The notes: generated by a model from the sequence alone, not told the origin. Positions 17,710 to 27,212 are shown, counted from the first letter of the stretch. The stretch is DNA of 64,000 bases from Acidovorax benzenivorans (GCF_028680575.1 NZ_JAPCKI010000001.1:62001-126000), one strand, 5' to 3'. Numbers and translations: made by a program.

Positions 17710-19290
17710 TCAATTGACCTTGAGGTAACGCCAGTCGATGCGGTTGTCCGCGCGATGGATGATGTCCACCTTCTTCGTGGCAGCCCAAGGGATCACCTGG
17801 TTGTACAGCGGGATGTGCGAGACCAGCTCGTGCTCCTTGATCAGCGCCTGCTCGATCAGCTGGTTGCGTGTGGTGGCGTCGGTTTCCTTCTTCACGCGCT
17901 CAATCAGTGCGTCGATCTGCGGGTCAGAGAAACGGCCCAGGTTGAAGTTGCCATCGCCCCCCGCACCCGTCGTGCGCACCAGCGACTGCAGGCTGTAGAA
18001 CGCGTCGAACGTGGGCACGCCCCAGCCCAGTAGGTAGATGCTGGCTTCGTTGCGCTGGATCATCGGGAAATAGGTGGCAAACGGCAGCGAGCGCAGCTTG
18101 GCCTTCACGCCCACCTTGGCCCACTGCGAGGTGATGGCCTGGCACAGCTGTTCGTCGTTGATGTAGCGGCCCGCGCTGCAGGCAAAGTCCACTTCAAACC
18201 CGTTGGGGTAGCCCGCATCGGCCAGCAGCTTTTGTGCGGCCTTGGCGTCGTAGGGGTAGCGGACATCGGCCTTCTTGCTCCAGCCATTGACCTGGTTGGC
18301 AATCAGCGTGCCCGTGGGCTGCGCCAGGCCGCGCAGCACCACGCGCTGGATGGACTGGATATCGATCGCCTGGTACAGCGCCTTGCGCACGCGCAGGTCC
18401 TTGAGCGGGTTCTTGCCCTTCACGTCCGAGCCGGGCAGCTCGTCGCGGAACTGGTCGAGACCCAAAAAGATGGTGCGGTACTCCGGCCCTTCCAGCACCT
18501 GCAGATTGGGCGTCTGCTTGATGCGCGAGAGGTCTTGCAGGCTGGGGTCGATCACAAAATCCACCTCACCCGACAGCAGCGCCGCCGTGCGCGTGGCATC
18601 GGCCTTGATGGGGGTGTAGACGATCTCGGTCAGGTTGGTGGGGTACTTGCCCTTGCCCCACCAGTGGGGGTTGGGCTCCAGCACCACGCGCTGGTCGGGT
18701 GCCCACTGCTTGAGCTGGTAGGGGCCGGTGCCCAGCGCGTTGCGGTGGGCAAAGTTCTCGTCCTTGGTCTTGATGTCCTTGGGTTCGACCGATTTGTTCT
18801 TCTCGGCCCAGGCCTTGCTCATGATGCGCAGCTCGGTGAGCTGGTTCACCAGCACCGGGTTGGGCAGGTCGGAGTGGATATCGATGGTGTAGGCATCGAC
18901 CTTTTCCACGCGGTCAATGCCCTGCGTGTAGACAGCGAAGTTGGAGCTTTTGGCCTTGGCGCGCTCCAGCGAGAATTTGGCGTCGTCGGCCGTGAACTCG
19001 CTGCCGTCGCTGAACTTCACGCCCTTGCGCAAAGTCAGGCGCAGCTGCGTGGGCTTGATGAGCTTCCACTCGGTGGCAAGCGAAGGCTCGGGCTTGAAGG
19101 TCTTGCTGTTGTATTCGACCAGCGTGTCGTACACCGCGCCGTGCATGGTGTTATTGGGGCCCACGTTCTGGGCATGGATATCCCAGGTGGAAATGTCTAC
19201 CGAGCGGGACCAGCGGAAGGTGGCGGACTGTGCGGCCAGGGGCAGGGCAGCGGCAACGGCGACTGCGAGCAGGAGGTGTTTAAAGCGCAT
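17710..19290 (-). CDS. Periplasmic oligopeptide/dipeptide ABC-transporter binding protein (SBP family 5)
   Basis: Solute receptor of the DppA/OppA class, 526 residues. The start at 19290 puts a Sec signal at the N-terminus (KHLLLAVAVAAALPLAAQSA). Family blocks include WKLIKPTQLRLTLRKGVKFSDG, GTGPYQLKQWAPDQRVVLEPNPHWWGKGK and the C-terminal HIPLYNQVIPWA. No permease or ATPase genes are adjacent, so it would have to deliver ligand to a transporter encoded elsewhere. The bidirectional terminator at 17660 ends it. Confidence 0.9.
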   Translation of the reverse strand: MRFKHLLLAVAVAAALPLAAQSATFRWSRSVDISTWDIHAQNVGPNNTMHGAVYDTLVEYNSKTFKPEPSLATEWKLIKPTQLRLTLRKGVKFSDGSEFTADDAKFSLERAKAKSSNFAVYTQGIDRVEKVDAYTIDIHSDLPNPVLVNQLTELRIMSKAWAEKNKSVEPKDIKTKDENFAHRNALGTGPYQLKQWAPDQRVVLEPNPHWWGKGKYPTNLTEIVYTPIKADATRTAALLSGEVDFVIDPSLQDLSRIKQTPNLQVLEGPEYRTIFLGLDQFRDELPGSDVKGKNPLKDLRVRKALYQAIDIQSIQRVVLRGLAQPTGTLIANQVNGWSKKADVRYPYDAKAAQKLLADAGYPNGFEVDFACSAGRYINDEQLCQAITSQWAKVGVKAKLRSLPFATYFPMIQRNEASIYLLGWGVPTFDAFYSLQSLVRTTGAGGDGNFNLGRFSDPQIDALIERVKKETDATTRNQLIEQALIKEHELVSHIPLYNQVIPWAATKKVDIIHRADNRIDWRYLKVN

Positions 19291-19378
19291 GGGTACAAGG
19301 ATAGGCAAAAAGGCCAAAGAATGCTGAATGGCCGCACTATCCCCCAAGCGGCTCCGCGTGGGAACGAACTTATCGTTC

Positions 19379-19987
19379 TTAGCTTAGACCCATCACCCCT
19401 GCCAGCACCAGCATGGTGGTGGCCGTCACCGCATCCAGCACCCGCCAGGCACCGGGTGTGGCAAACAGCGGCGCCAGCCACCGGGCGCCCAGGCCCAGCA
19501 ACAAGAACCACAGTGCGCTGGCCAACGAGCCGCCCGCCGCAAACAGCGCACGGCCCCAGGCCGGGTACGGCGTGGCCATGGTGCCCAGCAGCACCACGGT
19601 GTCCAGGTAGACATGCGGATTGAGCCAGGTCAGCGCCACCACGGTGGCCAGCGTGGTGCGCAGGCTGGCGCCGGGGCCGCTGGTGGCGACCAGCAACTGG
19701 CCTGGGCGCAAGGCGCGCGCGGCTGTCTGCGCGGCGTAAACAAACAAAAACAAGGCACCCGCCCAGCGCATGAACTGCGCCCACTCGGGCTGGGCCAGCA
19801 GCACACCGCCCATGCCCCACACGCCCACCTGCAGCAGCACCGCGTCCGACAGCGCACACACCAGCACCACGGGCATCACATGCTCGCGCCGTAGGCCCTG
19901 GCGCAGCACAAACGCGTTCTGCGCGCCAATGGCCATGATGAGCATGGCGGTGGAAGTGAAACCGTGAACGAAGGCAGTGGAGACCAT
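19379..19987 (-). CDS. argO: LysE/ArgO-type amino acid exporter
   Basis: Inner-membrane exporter of basic amino acids, 202 residues with about six hydrophobic segments. AIGAQNAFVLRQGLRREHV and LTWLNPHVYLDTVVLLG are the ArgO/LysE signatures. The start at 19987 is chosen over an in-frame upstream start that would run into the divergent promoter. The divergent neighbour is an ArgP-type LysR activator 77 nt away, the classic argO-argP (lysE-lysG) arrangement. Confidence 0.92.
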   Translation of the reverse strand: MVSTAFVHGFTSTAMLIMAIGAQNAFVLRQGLRREHVMPVVLVCALSDAVLLQVGVWGMGGVLLAQPEWAQFMRWAGALFLFVYAAQTAARALRPGQLLVATSGPGASLRTTLATVVALTWLNPHVYLDTVVLLGTMATPYPAWGRALFAAGGSLASALWFLLLGLGARWLAPLFATPGAWRVLDAVTATTMLVLAGVMGLS

Positions 19988-20064
19988 GGGCCCGGATTCT
20001 GGCCAAGGGCCTGCGTTGACGCCAGCTATACTTTTTAACGATCCGTCAAAATGGCTAACCACCC
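19988..20064. promoter_or_regulatory. argO/argP divergent promoter region
   Basis: 77 nt between the two starts. An AT-rich stretch CTATACTTTTTAACG near the argP side could hold the argO -10/-35 elements and the ArgP site. By analogy ArgP binds here and activates argO with arginine or lysine; the exact site is not resolved. Confidence 0.5.
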
Positions 20065-20952
20065 ATGCAACTCGACTCCGCCCAGCTCAACGCGTTTGCC
20101 ACAGTGATCGATGAGGGCAGCTTCGAGCGCGCGGCGGCCGTGCTGCATGTCACACGCTCGGCGGTGTCGCAGCGCATCAAGCTGCTGGAAGAGCGTGTGG
20201 GCCAGGTGCTGGTGCGCCGCGCCACGCCCTGCACGCCCACCGAGGCCGGGCAGGCGCTGTACCGCCACGCGCGTGAGGTGGCACTGAGCGAGGCCGATGC
20301 GCTGGCCACCATTGGCGGCGGGCAGCACAGCACCACGCGGCTGGCGATTGGTGTGAATGCCGACTCGCTGGCCACGTGGTTCCCCCACGCCATGGCGCAG
20401 GCGGCCGAGGGGCAGTCCATTACCTTCGACATCCATGTGGAAGACCAGGACCATTCGGCCAACCTGCTGCGCGAAGGCCGCGTGATGGCCGCCGTGACGG
20501 CCGACCCCCAGCCCGTGCAGGGCTGCCAGGTGCTACCGCTGGGCACGCTGCGCTACCGCGCGCTCGCCAGCCCTGCGTTCATGGAACGCCACTTTGCCCA
20601 AGGGGTGAACGCCGCCACTTTGGCGCAGGCGCCCATGCTGGTGTTCAACCGCAAGGATGCGCTGCAGGCGCGTTTTGTGGGCCGCATCACGCGCCACAAG
20701 CTGGCGCCGCCCGTGCACTGGCTGCCCGAGGCGCATGCATTCGTCAAAGCCACGCGCGCCAGCCTGGGCTGGGGCATGACGCCCGACCCGCTGGTGGAGG
20801 ATGACCTGAAGACAGGTGCCCTGGTCGAGCTGATTGCGAACAAGCCCGTGGATGTGCCGCTGTACTGGCAGTGCTGGCGCCTGAACGTGCAGGCGCTGCA
20901 GCACGTGACGCAGGCGGTGCAGAAGGCGGCGGCCCTGACGCTGCTGCGCTGA
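20065..20952 (+). CDS. argP: LysR-family regulator ArgP (LysG-type)
   Basis: Regulator of 295 residues. Residues 1-60 form the HTH (LNAFATVIDEGSFERAAAVLHVTRSAVSQRIKLLEERVG), nearly the ArgP/IciA consensus. The effector domain includes VEDQDHSANLLREGRVMAAVT, also typical of ArgP. It senses basic amino acids and activates the divergent exporter. The start at 20065 fits the family N-terminus (QLDSAQLNAFA). Confidence 0.92.
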   Translation: MQLDSAQLNAFATVIDEGSFERAAAVLHVTRSAVSQRIKLLEERVGQVLVRRATPCTPTEAGQALYRHAREVALSEADALATIGGGQHSTTRLAIGVNADSLATWFPHAMAQAAEGQSITFDIHVEDQDHSANLLREGRVMAAVTADPQPVQGCQVLPLGTLRYRALASPAFMERHFAQGVNAATLAQAPMLVFNRKDALQARFVGRITRHKLAPPVHWLPEAHAFVKATRASLGWGMTPDPLVEDDLKTGALVELIANKPVDVPLYWQCWRLNVQALQHVTQAVQKAAALTLLR

Positions 20953-20973
20953 GAGCAAAGTAACGAGCGCCGA

Positions 20974-21783
20974 CTACGCAGCGCTCGCCAGGTCCTCGTG
21001 GTGATCCGCCGCGCCGCGCTTCCAATAGGCGGAGATGCGCATGCGTTTCGGGTCCACACCCGGCTTGGCCAGCACTGCACGGCGCACAGCGGCCATGTCG
21101 CTGTGTTCGCCCGCAGCCCACACAAAGCCAGCGCCGGCGGGCAGCGCCAGGGCTTCGACGGCGGCAGGCAGCGCGCTCACCCACTGCAGATCCACCTGCG
21201 CCGCACTCGCCAACACCCGCTGGTCGGCCGGGTTGTTCAGTTGTATGCGCACGGTGGCCGCCGCGCTGGCGGGCAACTCGGCCAGGCGGCGGGCAATGGC
21301 GGGCAGCGCGGTTTCGTCGCCCAGCAGCCAGTGCCAGTCAAACCCGGTAGGCACCACCATGCTGCCGCGCGGCCCGGCAATGCCCACCCACTGGCCGACA
21401 GCGGCACTGGCGGCCCAGTCGGTGGCCGGGCCGGCGTCGTGCAGGGCCACTTCGATGTCCAGCTCGCCCGCAGCGGCGTCAAAGCGCGCAGGGGTGTAGT
21501 CGCGCAGCGTGGGGCGCGGGCCGTCAAACACGGGGCGGCCGTCCTGCAGCGTGGGCAAGGTGGGGCGGTCTTGCCCGGGCGAGGGAAGGATGAGCTTGAG
21601 GTGGTCGTCAAACCCGGCGCTGACAAACCCTGCCAGCTCGGGGCCGGCCAGGGTCAGCCGCACAAAGCCGGGGCTGACCTGGGTGCGGCGCACCACCTGA
21701 AGGTGGCGGCCCTGCAAAGGGTGGCGAATGCGCTCAATGGCGAGGGAGGGGGCCGTGGCGGCCAGGGGCAGAGGTGCGTTCAT
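20974..21783 (-). CDS. Siderophore-interacting protein (FAD ferric-siderophore reductase)
   Basis: Cytoplasmic flavoprotein of 269 residues that reduces ferric siderophores with NAD(P)H (ViuB/YqjH family). DHLKLILP, the FAD-binding RPTLRDYTPARF (RxYTxR) and the C-terminal GEHSDMAAVRRAVL...SAYWKRG are the family motifs. The start at 21783 has NAPLPL following; an in-frame ATG eight codons upstream lies within the operator. It is divergent from a MarR regulator, with two palindromes between them, a YqjH/YqjI-like arrangement. Confidence 0.9.
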   Translation of the reverse strand: MNAPLPLAATAPSLAIERIRHPLQGRHLQVVRRTQVSPGFVRLTLAGPELAGFVSAGFDDHLKLILPSPGQDRPTLPTLQDGRPVFDGPRPTLRDYTPARFDAAAGELDIEVALHDAGPATDWAASAAVGQWVGIAGPRGSMVVPTGFDWHWLLGDETALPAIARRLAELPASAAATVRIQLNNPADQRVLASAAQVDLQWVSALPAAVEALALPAGAGFVWAAGEHSDMAAVRRAVLAKPGVDPKRMRISAYWKRGAADHHEDLASAA

Positions 21784-21793
21784 GGCGTAAAAT

Positions 21794-21841
21794 GTTGATT
21801 TAATCAACTAAATCATCCGCCATTCAGTTGACTTTGTCAAC
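21794..21841. promoter_or_regulatory. Twin palindromic operators in SIP/MarR divergent promoter
   Basis: Two 15-bp palindromes, GTTGATTTAATCAAC (21794-21808) and GTTGACTTTGTCAAC (21827-21841), share the half-site GTTGAY. Their centres are 33 bp apart, about three helical turns, so two dimers would bind the same DNA face. The likely ligand is the MarR protein encoded at 21855. Confidence 0.8.
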
Positions 21842-21854
21842 CGATAGCCACGCC

Positions 21855-22346
21855 ATGCCCCCACGCGCCCGCCCCGATGTGTTTGAAGCCCTGCACGACC
21901 TGATGCACGCCTACCGAGCGCGCATGGTGCGCGCCATGACCTCCGTGCACCCGGACCTGACCTTCAACGAGGTGCGCGCGCTGAACTTCATTGGCCGCCA
22001 CCCCGGCGCCACGCAGAAAGAGCTGGTGCGCCACAGCGGCGCCGACAAGGCCCAGGTGGCGCGCATGCTGGGCCTGCTGCAGGACAAGGGCTGGCTGGAG
22101 CGCCAGCCGCACGCCGAGGACCGGCGCAGCCTGTGCCTCACGCTGAGCGCCGAGGGCCAGGCGCTGTACCAGGCGCTGCAGACCGCGCGGCAGACCCTGT
22201 CGGCCCAGGTGCTGGCGGGCTGCGACGACGCCACCCAGGCACAGCTGCTGGCCCTGCTGGCGCGGGTGCGGGCCAACCTGGATGCGCTGCCGCCTGTGGA
22301 GCCCGGCGAAGTCTGCGGCCACGGCGCGGGCCGGTCCCCCCGGTAG
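21855..22346 (+). CDS. MarR-family transcriptional regulator
   Basis: 163-residue winged-helix repressor. LTFNEVRALNFIGRHPGATQKELVRHSGADKAQVARMLGLLQDKGWLERQPHAEDRRSLCLTLS is partly the HTH and wing with the D-x-R wing motif. Start ATG at 21855 is used; a TTG at 21828 lies inside an operator palindrome. It likely controls the divergent siderophore reductase and itself. The C-terminal tail (GEVCGHGAG) has one Cys and His residues, which might bind metal as in the nickel-responsive YqjI, but this is speculative. Confidence 0.88.
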   Translation: MPPRARPDVFEALHDLMHAYRARMVRAMTSVHPDLTFNEVRALNFIGRHPGATQKELVRHSGADKAQVARMLGLLQDKGWLERQPHAEDRRSLCLTLSAEGQALYQALQTARQTLSAQVLAGCDDATQAQLLALLARVRANLDALPPVEPGEVCGHGAGRSPR

Positions 22347-22394
22347 GGGCGGCTCAGGGGGTTTCAGACGCTTTTGAAACGTTTTCGACCCCAT

Positions 22395-22438
22395 GCGCTA
22401 GTGCTACATGCCTTAGCAGCTATCAAAAATAGAGCAAT
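22395..22438. repeat. Comamonadaceae intergenic repeat copy
   Basis: GCGCTAGTGCTACATG, then AGCAGCTATCAAAAATAGAGC. It lies between the converging MarR gene and membrane protein gene. Confidence 0.6.
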
Positions 22439-23317
22439 TCACCGCCCCTGGATCACCCGCAATGCCTCGGGCAGCGAATGCACATGGGGCAGGAAGTGGT
22501 CAATGGTGGCGCCCAGCAGCACAGCGCAGACCAGCGCCCCCAGCAGCGGCTTCCAGGTCAGGCGCACGGCGGCGCCCAGCCAGCCTTCGCGCTCCACCCC
22601 CACCGCTGCGCGGGCCGTGGCCACCGAGAAGGCAATCTCCACCGCCACCGTGAGCAGCACGTCCCAGCCAAAGAACAGCATGGCGAGCGAGCCCGCGCCC
22701 AGGACCAGCGCCGCGCCGATGAGAAAGATGGCCACCACGGGCACGACCACCACGGCGCCCTCGTCGGCGCTGCCCAGCGCATCGGCCGCGCCCCCGGCAA
22801 TATCGCCCAGCACGCTGGAGTCGCTGCCCGAGCCCCCGCTAGACAGGCCCTGCGTCCACCCGCCGCCAAAATCGCCCGATGCGCCACCGCCGCCAAAGTC
22901 GCCACCACCCGTGCGCGGCAAGGGCACCTGGCCGCCGCTCCCACCGGCTGGCGGGCCATTGCCACTGGGCCAGGAGATGTCGGGCAATTCCACACTACTG
23001 CCGTCGCCGGACGGCCCGTCCCGCCGCACCAGCCGCGCCGCCCAGGCGCGCAGCACCAGCAGATAGCCAACGTAGCCCACCGACAACGTGACCAGGTACC
23101 GCAGCGCCAGCGAATCCACGCCCAGCACCATCTGCAGGTGCGAGGTGGTCCACATCAGCAGCAGCGTGAAGCTGCCGATCAGCAGCCCATGCCAGCGCAG
23201 GCTGTAGCGCTGCTGCAGGGTGCGCGCCACCGCGCCGTGGTGCGGCATGCGCACCGAGCGCCAGGTGGAACTGCTTTTTTTCTTGGAGCCAGAGGAGTTG
23301 CTGCGGGGTGTGGCCAT
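22439..23317 (-). CDS. Membrane protein with Gly/Ser-rich linker, unknown function
   Basis: 292 residues. Start at 23317, where a basic Ser/Lys-rich N-terminus begins (MATPRSNSSGSKKKSSS). Hydrophobic segments lie at ~45-65, ~70-90, ~205-250 (two) and ~265-283. Between the second and third lies a Gly/Ser/Asp-rich stretch with repeats of GGGDFGGG type, then GSDSSVLGDIAGGAADALGSADEG. I cannot assign a family function. It is upstream of and separated from alr by about 137 nt. Confidence 0.7.
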   Translation of the reverse strand: MATPRSNSSGSKKKSSSTWRSVRMPHHGAVARTLQQRYSLRWHGLLIGSFTLLLMWTTSHLQMVLGVDSLALRYLVTLSVGYVGYLLVLRAWAARLVRRDGPSGDGSSVELPDISWPSGNGPPAGGSGGQVPLPRTGGGDFGGGGASGDFGGGWTQGLSSGGSGSDSSVLGDIAGGAADALGSADEGAVVVVPVVAIFLIGAALVLGAGSLAMLFFGWDVLLTVAVEIAFSVATARAAVGVEREGWLGAAVRLTWKPLLGALVCAVLLGATIDHFLPHVHSLPEALRVIQGR

Positions 23318-23454
23318 GGAAGGAGCGCGCTGCGCGCGGTGGCAAACAGACGGCGCCATTTCACACCAGTTTGCGGCCACCCCGCGCGCAGACTGCCCCC
23401 GCTGCGTGAACTTCTGCGCGAACCGCAGGGGCAGACAGACAGGGAGGGAGGACG

Positions 23455-24570
23455 TCAGGCCCCGCCGTCCACCACCACCGGCACGCGCTGCGCCAGGGCA
23501 CACATCAGTTCATAGCCCACAGTGCCTGCCGCCTGCGCCACCTCGTCGATGGACAAAACGACTCCATTGCTGGCACGCCCCCAGAGCGTGACCTCGCTGC
23601 CAAAGCCCACGTCCACACCCGCTTGTTGCAGGGGGGTCAGGTCCACCGTCACCATGTCCATGCTCACCCGCCCCACCAGGCGCGTGCGCACGCCGTTCAC
23701 CAGCACCGGGGTGCCGGTATCGCAGTGGCGCGGGTAGCCGTCGGCATAACCACAGGCGGCGATGCCGATGGTGAGCGGGCCGTCGGCCGTGAAGCGCGAG
23801 CCATAGCCCACGGTGTCGCCCGCCTGCAGCTGCTGCACGCCGATCAGGCGCGTGGCCAGGGTCATGGTGGGCTGCAGGTTCCAGTGGCTGGCGTTGTGCT
23901 CGGGGAAGTCGGGGGCGCTGCCATACACCACGATGCCCGCGCGCACCCAGTCGGCGCGCACGCCCACGTTCTGCGCGTGGCGCAGCGTGGCGGCGCTGTT
24001 GCTCAGGCTGCGCTCGCCGGGCAGGTCTTGCGCGGCGGCGGTAAAGGCCGCCATCTGGTGCGCGATGCCACGGGGGCCGTCGGCGTCGCTGAAGTGGGTC
24101 ATGAACGAGATCTCGTCCACCTGCGGCAGCGCGTTCAGCCGGGCCCAGGCGCTGCGGTAGCGCTGGGGCGTGAAGCCCAGGCGGTTCATGCCCGAGTTCA
24201 TCTTGAGGAACACCCGGTGGGGCACCTGCGTCTTGTGGGCGGCCAACATGTCGATCTGCTCGTCGCAGTGCACCGCATGCCACAGGCCCAGGCGCGAGCA
24301 CAGCTCCAGGTCGCGCGGCTCGAACACGCCTTCGAGCAGCAGGATGGGCCCGCGCCAGCCCAGGTGGCGCACGCGCTCGGCCTCGGCCAGGTCCAGCAGC
24401 GCAAAGCCGTCGGCGCCGCGCAGGCCTTCGTACACCCGCTCAATGCCGTGGCCATAGGCATTGGCCTTGACCACCGCCCACACCTTGGCGTCCGGCGCCG
24501 ACTGGCGCACACGCTCCAGGTTGTGATGCAGGGCCGTGGTGTGGATGGTGGCAGCAATGGGACGGGGCAT
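23455..24570 (-). CDS. alr: Alanine racemase
   Basis: PLP enzyme interconverting L- and D-alanine for peptidoglycan; 371 residues, normal length. The PLP lysine lies in [17 protein letters not shown] and NSAATL are structural motifs, and the second catalytic residue is Tyr in [21 protein letters not shown] is conserved. Start at 24570 ([18 protein letters not shown]); a further upstream ATG lacks family similarity. It is divergent from lplT, a pairing seen in other Burkholderiales. Whether biosynthetic (alr) or catabolic (dadX) cannot be told. Confidence 0.94.
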   Translation of the reverse strand: MPRPIAATIHTTALHHNLERVRQSAPDAKVWAVVKANAYGHGIERVYEGLRGADGFALLDLAEAERVRHLGWRGPILLLEGVFEPRDLELCSRLGLWHAVHCDEQIDMLAAHKTQVPHRVFLKMNSGMNRLGFTPQRYRSAWARLNALPQVDEISFMTHFSDADGPRGIAHQMAAFTAAAQDLPGERSLSNSAATLRHAQNVGVRADWVRAGIVVYGSAPDFPEHNASHWNLQPTMTLATRLIGVQQLQAGDTVGYGSRFTADGPLTIGIAACGYADGYPRHCDTGTPVLVNGVRTRLVGRVSMDMVTVDLTPLQQAGVDVGFGSEVTLWGRASNGVVLSIDEVAQAAGTVGYELMCALAQRVPVVVDGGA

Positions 24571-24726
24571 GGGACAGACCTGATGGAGCGAGGGATTTAC
24601 CGGGGGACCAGCGCCGGATTCTGGCACTGTGGCCGTTTATCCGCGTGATATAACCGCCTGTCCCTCGCTACGATTCCTCACATTTACCAGGGCATCAGCC
24701 GAACTGATGCACCCACCAGCCATTCG

Positions 24727-26031
24727 ATGAAGCGCGGTTTCTACACCATCATGTCGGCGCAGTTTTTCAGCTCGCTGGCCGACAACGCACTTTTCGTAGC
24801 CGCTGTGGAACTCCTGCGCACCGGGGGCGCCCCCGAGTGGCAGCGCGCGGCCCTGGTGCCCATGTTCGCGTTGTTCTATGTGGTGTTGGCGCCCTTCGTG
24901 GGCGCCTTTGCCGACGCGCTACCCAAGGGCAAGGTCATGTTTGTCAGCAACGCCATCAAGGTGGCGGGTTGCCTGATGATGCTGTTTGGCTCGCACCCGC
25001 TCATGGCCTACGCCGTGGTCGGCCTGGGGGCTGCGGCCTACTCGCCCGCCAAGTACGGCATCCTGACCGAGCTGTTGCCCGCGTCCCAGCTTGTCAAGGC
25101 CAACGGCTGGATCGAGGGCCTGACCATTGCATCCATCATCCTGGGTGTTCTGCTGGGCGGCCAACTGGTGGGGCAGCAGCTGTCGGGCATGCTGCTGGGC
25201 TTTGACTTCCCCGTGGTCAACACCGGGGTGGACACCCCCGCCGAGGCCGCCATTGCAGCGCTGATCTTCGTATACGCCCTGGCCGCCTGGTTCAACACCC
25301 GCATCCCGCACACCGGCGTGGAGATGCGCCCCCTGCGCGCCGACCCGTCGCGCAGCGTGGTGGCCAACACGCTCAACCTGCTGCCCGACTTCTGGGCCTG
25401 CAACAGCCGCCTGTGGCGCGACAAGCTCGGCCAGATCTCGCTGGCCACCACCACCCTGTTCTGGGGCGCCGGGGGCAACCTCAAGTTCATCGTGCTGGCC
25501 TGGGCCGCCGTGGCCCTGGGCTACAACACCACGCAGGCCTCGGCCCTCACCGGTGTGGTGGCCATCGGCACCGCCGTGGGCGCCGTGGTGGCATCGATGC
25601 GCATGCGCCTGGACATGGCCACCCGCGTGATCCCGCTGGGCATTGCCATGGGGCTGCTGCTGATTCTGATGGTGTTCATCAGCAACATCTGGCTGGCCAT
25701 TCCCTTCCTCATCGTGCTGGGCGGCCTGGGCGGCTACCTGGTGGTGCCCATGAACGCGCTGCTGCAGCACCGGGGCCACAACCTCATGGGTGCAGGCCGG
25801 TCGATTGCGGTGCAGAACTTCAACGAGCAGGCCTGCATCCTGGGGCTGGGGGCGTTCTACAGCCTGTCGCTCAAGCTGGGCCTGTCGGTGTTTGGCGCCA
25901 TCACCACCTTCGGGCTGGTGGTGGCGGGCATCATGTGGGTCATCCGGCGCTGGCACCAGCGCAACTGCGTGAACCACCGCGACGAAGTGAACCACTTGCT
26001 GGACATCGCGCGGCACGATACGCACCATTGA
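24727..26031 (+). CDS. lplT: Lysophospholipid transporter LplT
   Basis: MFS flippase of 434 residues that moves lysophosphatidylethanolamine inward for re-acylation. It opens MKRGFYTIMSAQFFSSLADNALFVAAVELL and includes AYSPAKYGILTELLPASQLVKANGWIEG, near-diagnostic blocks for LplT. In enterics lplT is joined to aas (acyltransferase); here no aas follows, only repeat DNA. Confidence 0.92.
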   Translation: MKRGFYTIMSAQFFSSLADNALFVAAVELLRTGGAPEWQRAALVPMFALFYVVLAPFVGAFADALPKGKVMFVSNAIKVAGCLMMLFGSHPLMAYAVVGLGAAAYSPAKYGILTELLPASQLVKANGWIEGLTIASIILGVLLGGQLVGQQLSGMLLGFDFPVVNTGVDTPAEAAIAALIFVYALAAWFNTRIPHTGVEMRPLRADPSRSVVANTLNLLPDFWACNSRLWRDKLGQISLATTTLFWGAGGNLKFIVLAWAAVALGYNTTQASALTGVVAIGTAVGAVVASMRMRLDMATRVIPLGIAMGLLLILMVFISNIWLAIPFLIVLGGLGGYLVVPMNALLQHRGHNLMGAGRSIAVQNFNEQACILGLGAFYSLSLKLGLSVFGAITTFGLVVAGIMWVIRRWHQRNCVNHRDEVNHLLDIARHDTHH

Positions 26032-26039
26032 CTCCTGAT

Positions 26040-26225
26040 TGCGAAGCCCCCCTGTGCGGCTTCGCCGCTTCCCCCGACGGGGACGCACCCGGTGGCCTGG
26101 AGCTACTGAAGGCTCCCCCTGAGCCGCTGCGCGTCTTCCCCCTCTCTCGCTGCGCGGGAGGGGGACGCACCCAGTGGCCTGGCAAAGCCAGTTCCACGGG
26201 TGCACCGGCCTTGGGGCGTGCCAGT
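26040..26225. repeat. GC-rich repeat block with two imperfect direct copies
   Basis: A non-coding block after lplT. The unit GGGGACGCACCCGGTGGCC (about 26078-26098) recurs as GGGGGACGCACCCAGTGGCC (about 26160-26180), each followed by TGG. It begins with a hairpin GAAGCCCCCC...GTGCGGCTTC. I recall similar sequence after genes in Comamonadaceae genomes. No reading frame here looks real. Confidence 0.55.
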
Positions 26226-26253
26226 TTTAACGGCTGTGCGGCACGGAACTATT

Positions 26254-26310
26254 TGCTACATAATTTATAGCTATTAGCGCATACCCATCAAGCGCTATAG
26301 CCCTTTTTAT
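26254..26310. repeat. Comamonadaceae intergenic repeat copy
   Basis: TGCTACATAATTTATAGC, TATTAGCGCATACCCATC and AAGCGCTATAGCCCTTTTTA: a full copy ending six nucleotides before the EamA start. Confidence 0.65.
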
Positions 26311-26315
26311 TCTCA

Positions 26316-27212
26316 ATGCACTCTCCGCTCCCCTTCGCCGCCCTGCTGTTCAACGCCTTTGTCTGGGGCCTGGCGTGGTGGCCGTTTCAGCACATGCACC
26401 AGGCGGGGCTACACCCCTTGTGGGCCACGGCCTGCATGTATGCGGTGGTGCTGCTGGCGTTGCTGGCGTGGCGCCCAGGCATCTTGCAGCAGGTGCGCGC
26501 GCATCCGCAGCTGTGGCTGCTGGCACTGGCCTCGGGCCTGAACAACGTGGCCTTCAACTGGGCCGTGACCATTGGCGACGTGGTGCGCGTGATCCTGCTG
26601 TTCTACCTGATGCCCGCCTGGGCCGTGCTGCTGGCCTGGCGCATTCTGGGCGAGCGCCCCACGCCCGCGGCGCTGCTGCGCCTGGCGCTGGCCTTTACTG
26701 GCGTGGTGCTGGTGTTGCTGCCTGCGGGTGCCCCCGCATCACGCCTGCTGCAGAACCTGTCGCTGGCCGACGGACTGGCACTGCTGGGCGGCTTCATGTT
26801 CGCACTCACCAACGTCACACTGCGCCGCCTGCATACCGTGCCAGGGCCCGCACGCATGTTCTCGATGTTTGGCGGCTGCATGCTCATGGCGCTGGCCGTG
26901 GCCAGCATTGGCCTGCAAGTGGGCGTGGTGGAGCCCTTCCCCGCCGTCAACAGCACCTGGGTCGTTACCGGCCTGCTGCTGGCCGGGGTGCTGATGCTGG
27001 GCAACTGGGCGCTGCAATTTGGCGCCGCCCGCCTGGCGGCTGGCACCACGGCGCTGGTGATGCTGTCAGAGGTGATGTTTGCCAGCGTGTCATCGGCCCT
27101 GCTCGGCGCGGCCACGCTCGACACGCGCACCGTGCTGGGGGGGGCGCTGATCCTGCTGGCGTCTCTGCTGGCAGCGCTGCAGTTTCGCCGCCCGGGCGCC
27201 ACGGCCCATTGA
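26316..27212 (+). CDS. EamA/DMT-family permease
   Basis: Inner-membrane protein of 298 residues with ten hydrophobic segments in two EamA repeats (about 5-140 and 150-290), the drug/metabolite transporter fold. The second repeat shows GALILLASLLAAL at its end. The start ATG at 26316 directly follows a dispersed repeat, so no clear ribosome site is visible. The substrate is unknown; many relatives export amino acids or nucleobases. Confidence 0.85.
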   Translation: MHSPLPFAALLFNAFVWGLAWWPFQHMHQAGLHPLWATACMYAVVLLALLAWRPGILQQVRAHPQLWLLALASGLNNVAFNWAVTIGDVVRVILLFYLMPAWAVLLAWRILGERPTPAALLRLALAFTGVVLVLLPAGAPASRLLQNLSLADGLALLGGFMFALTNVTLRRLHTVPGPARMFSMFGGCMLMALAVASIGLQVGVVEPFPAVNSTWVVTGLLLAGVLMLGNWALQFGAARLAAGTTALVMLSEVMFASVSSALLGAATLDTRTVLGGALILLASLLAALQFRRPGATAH

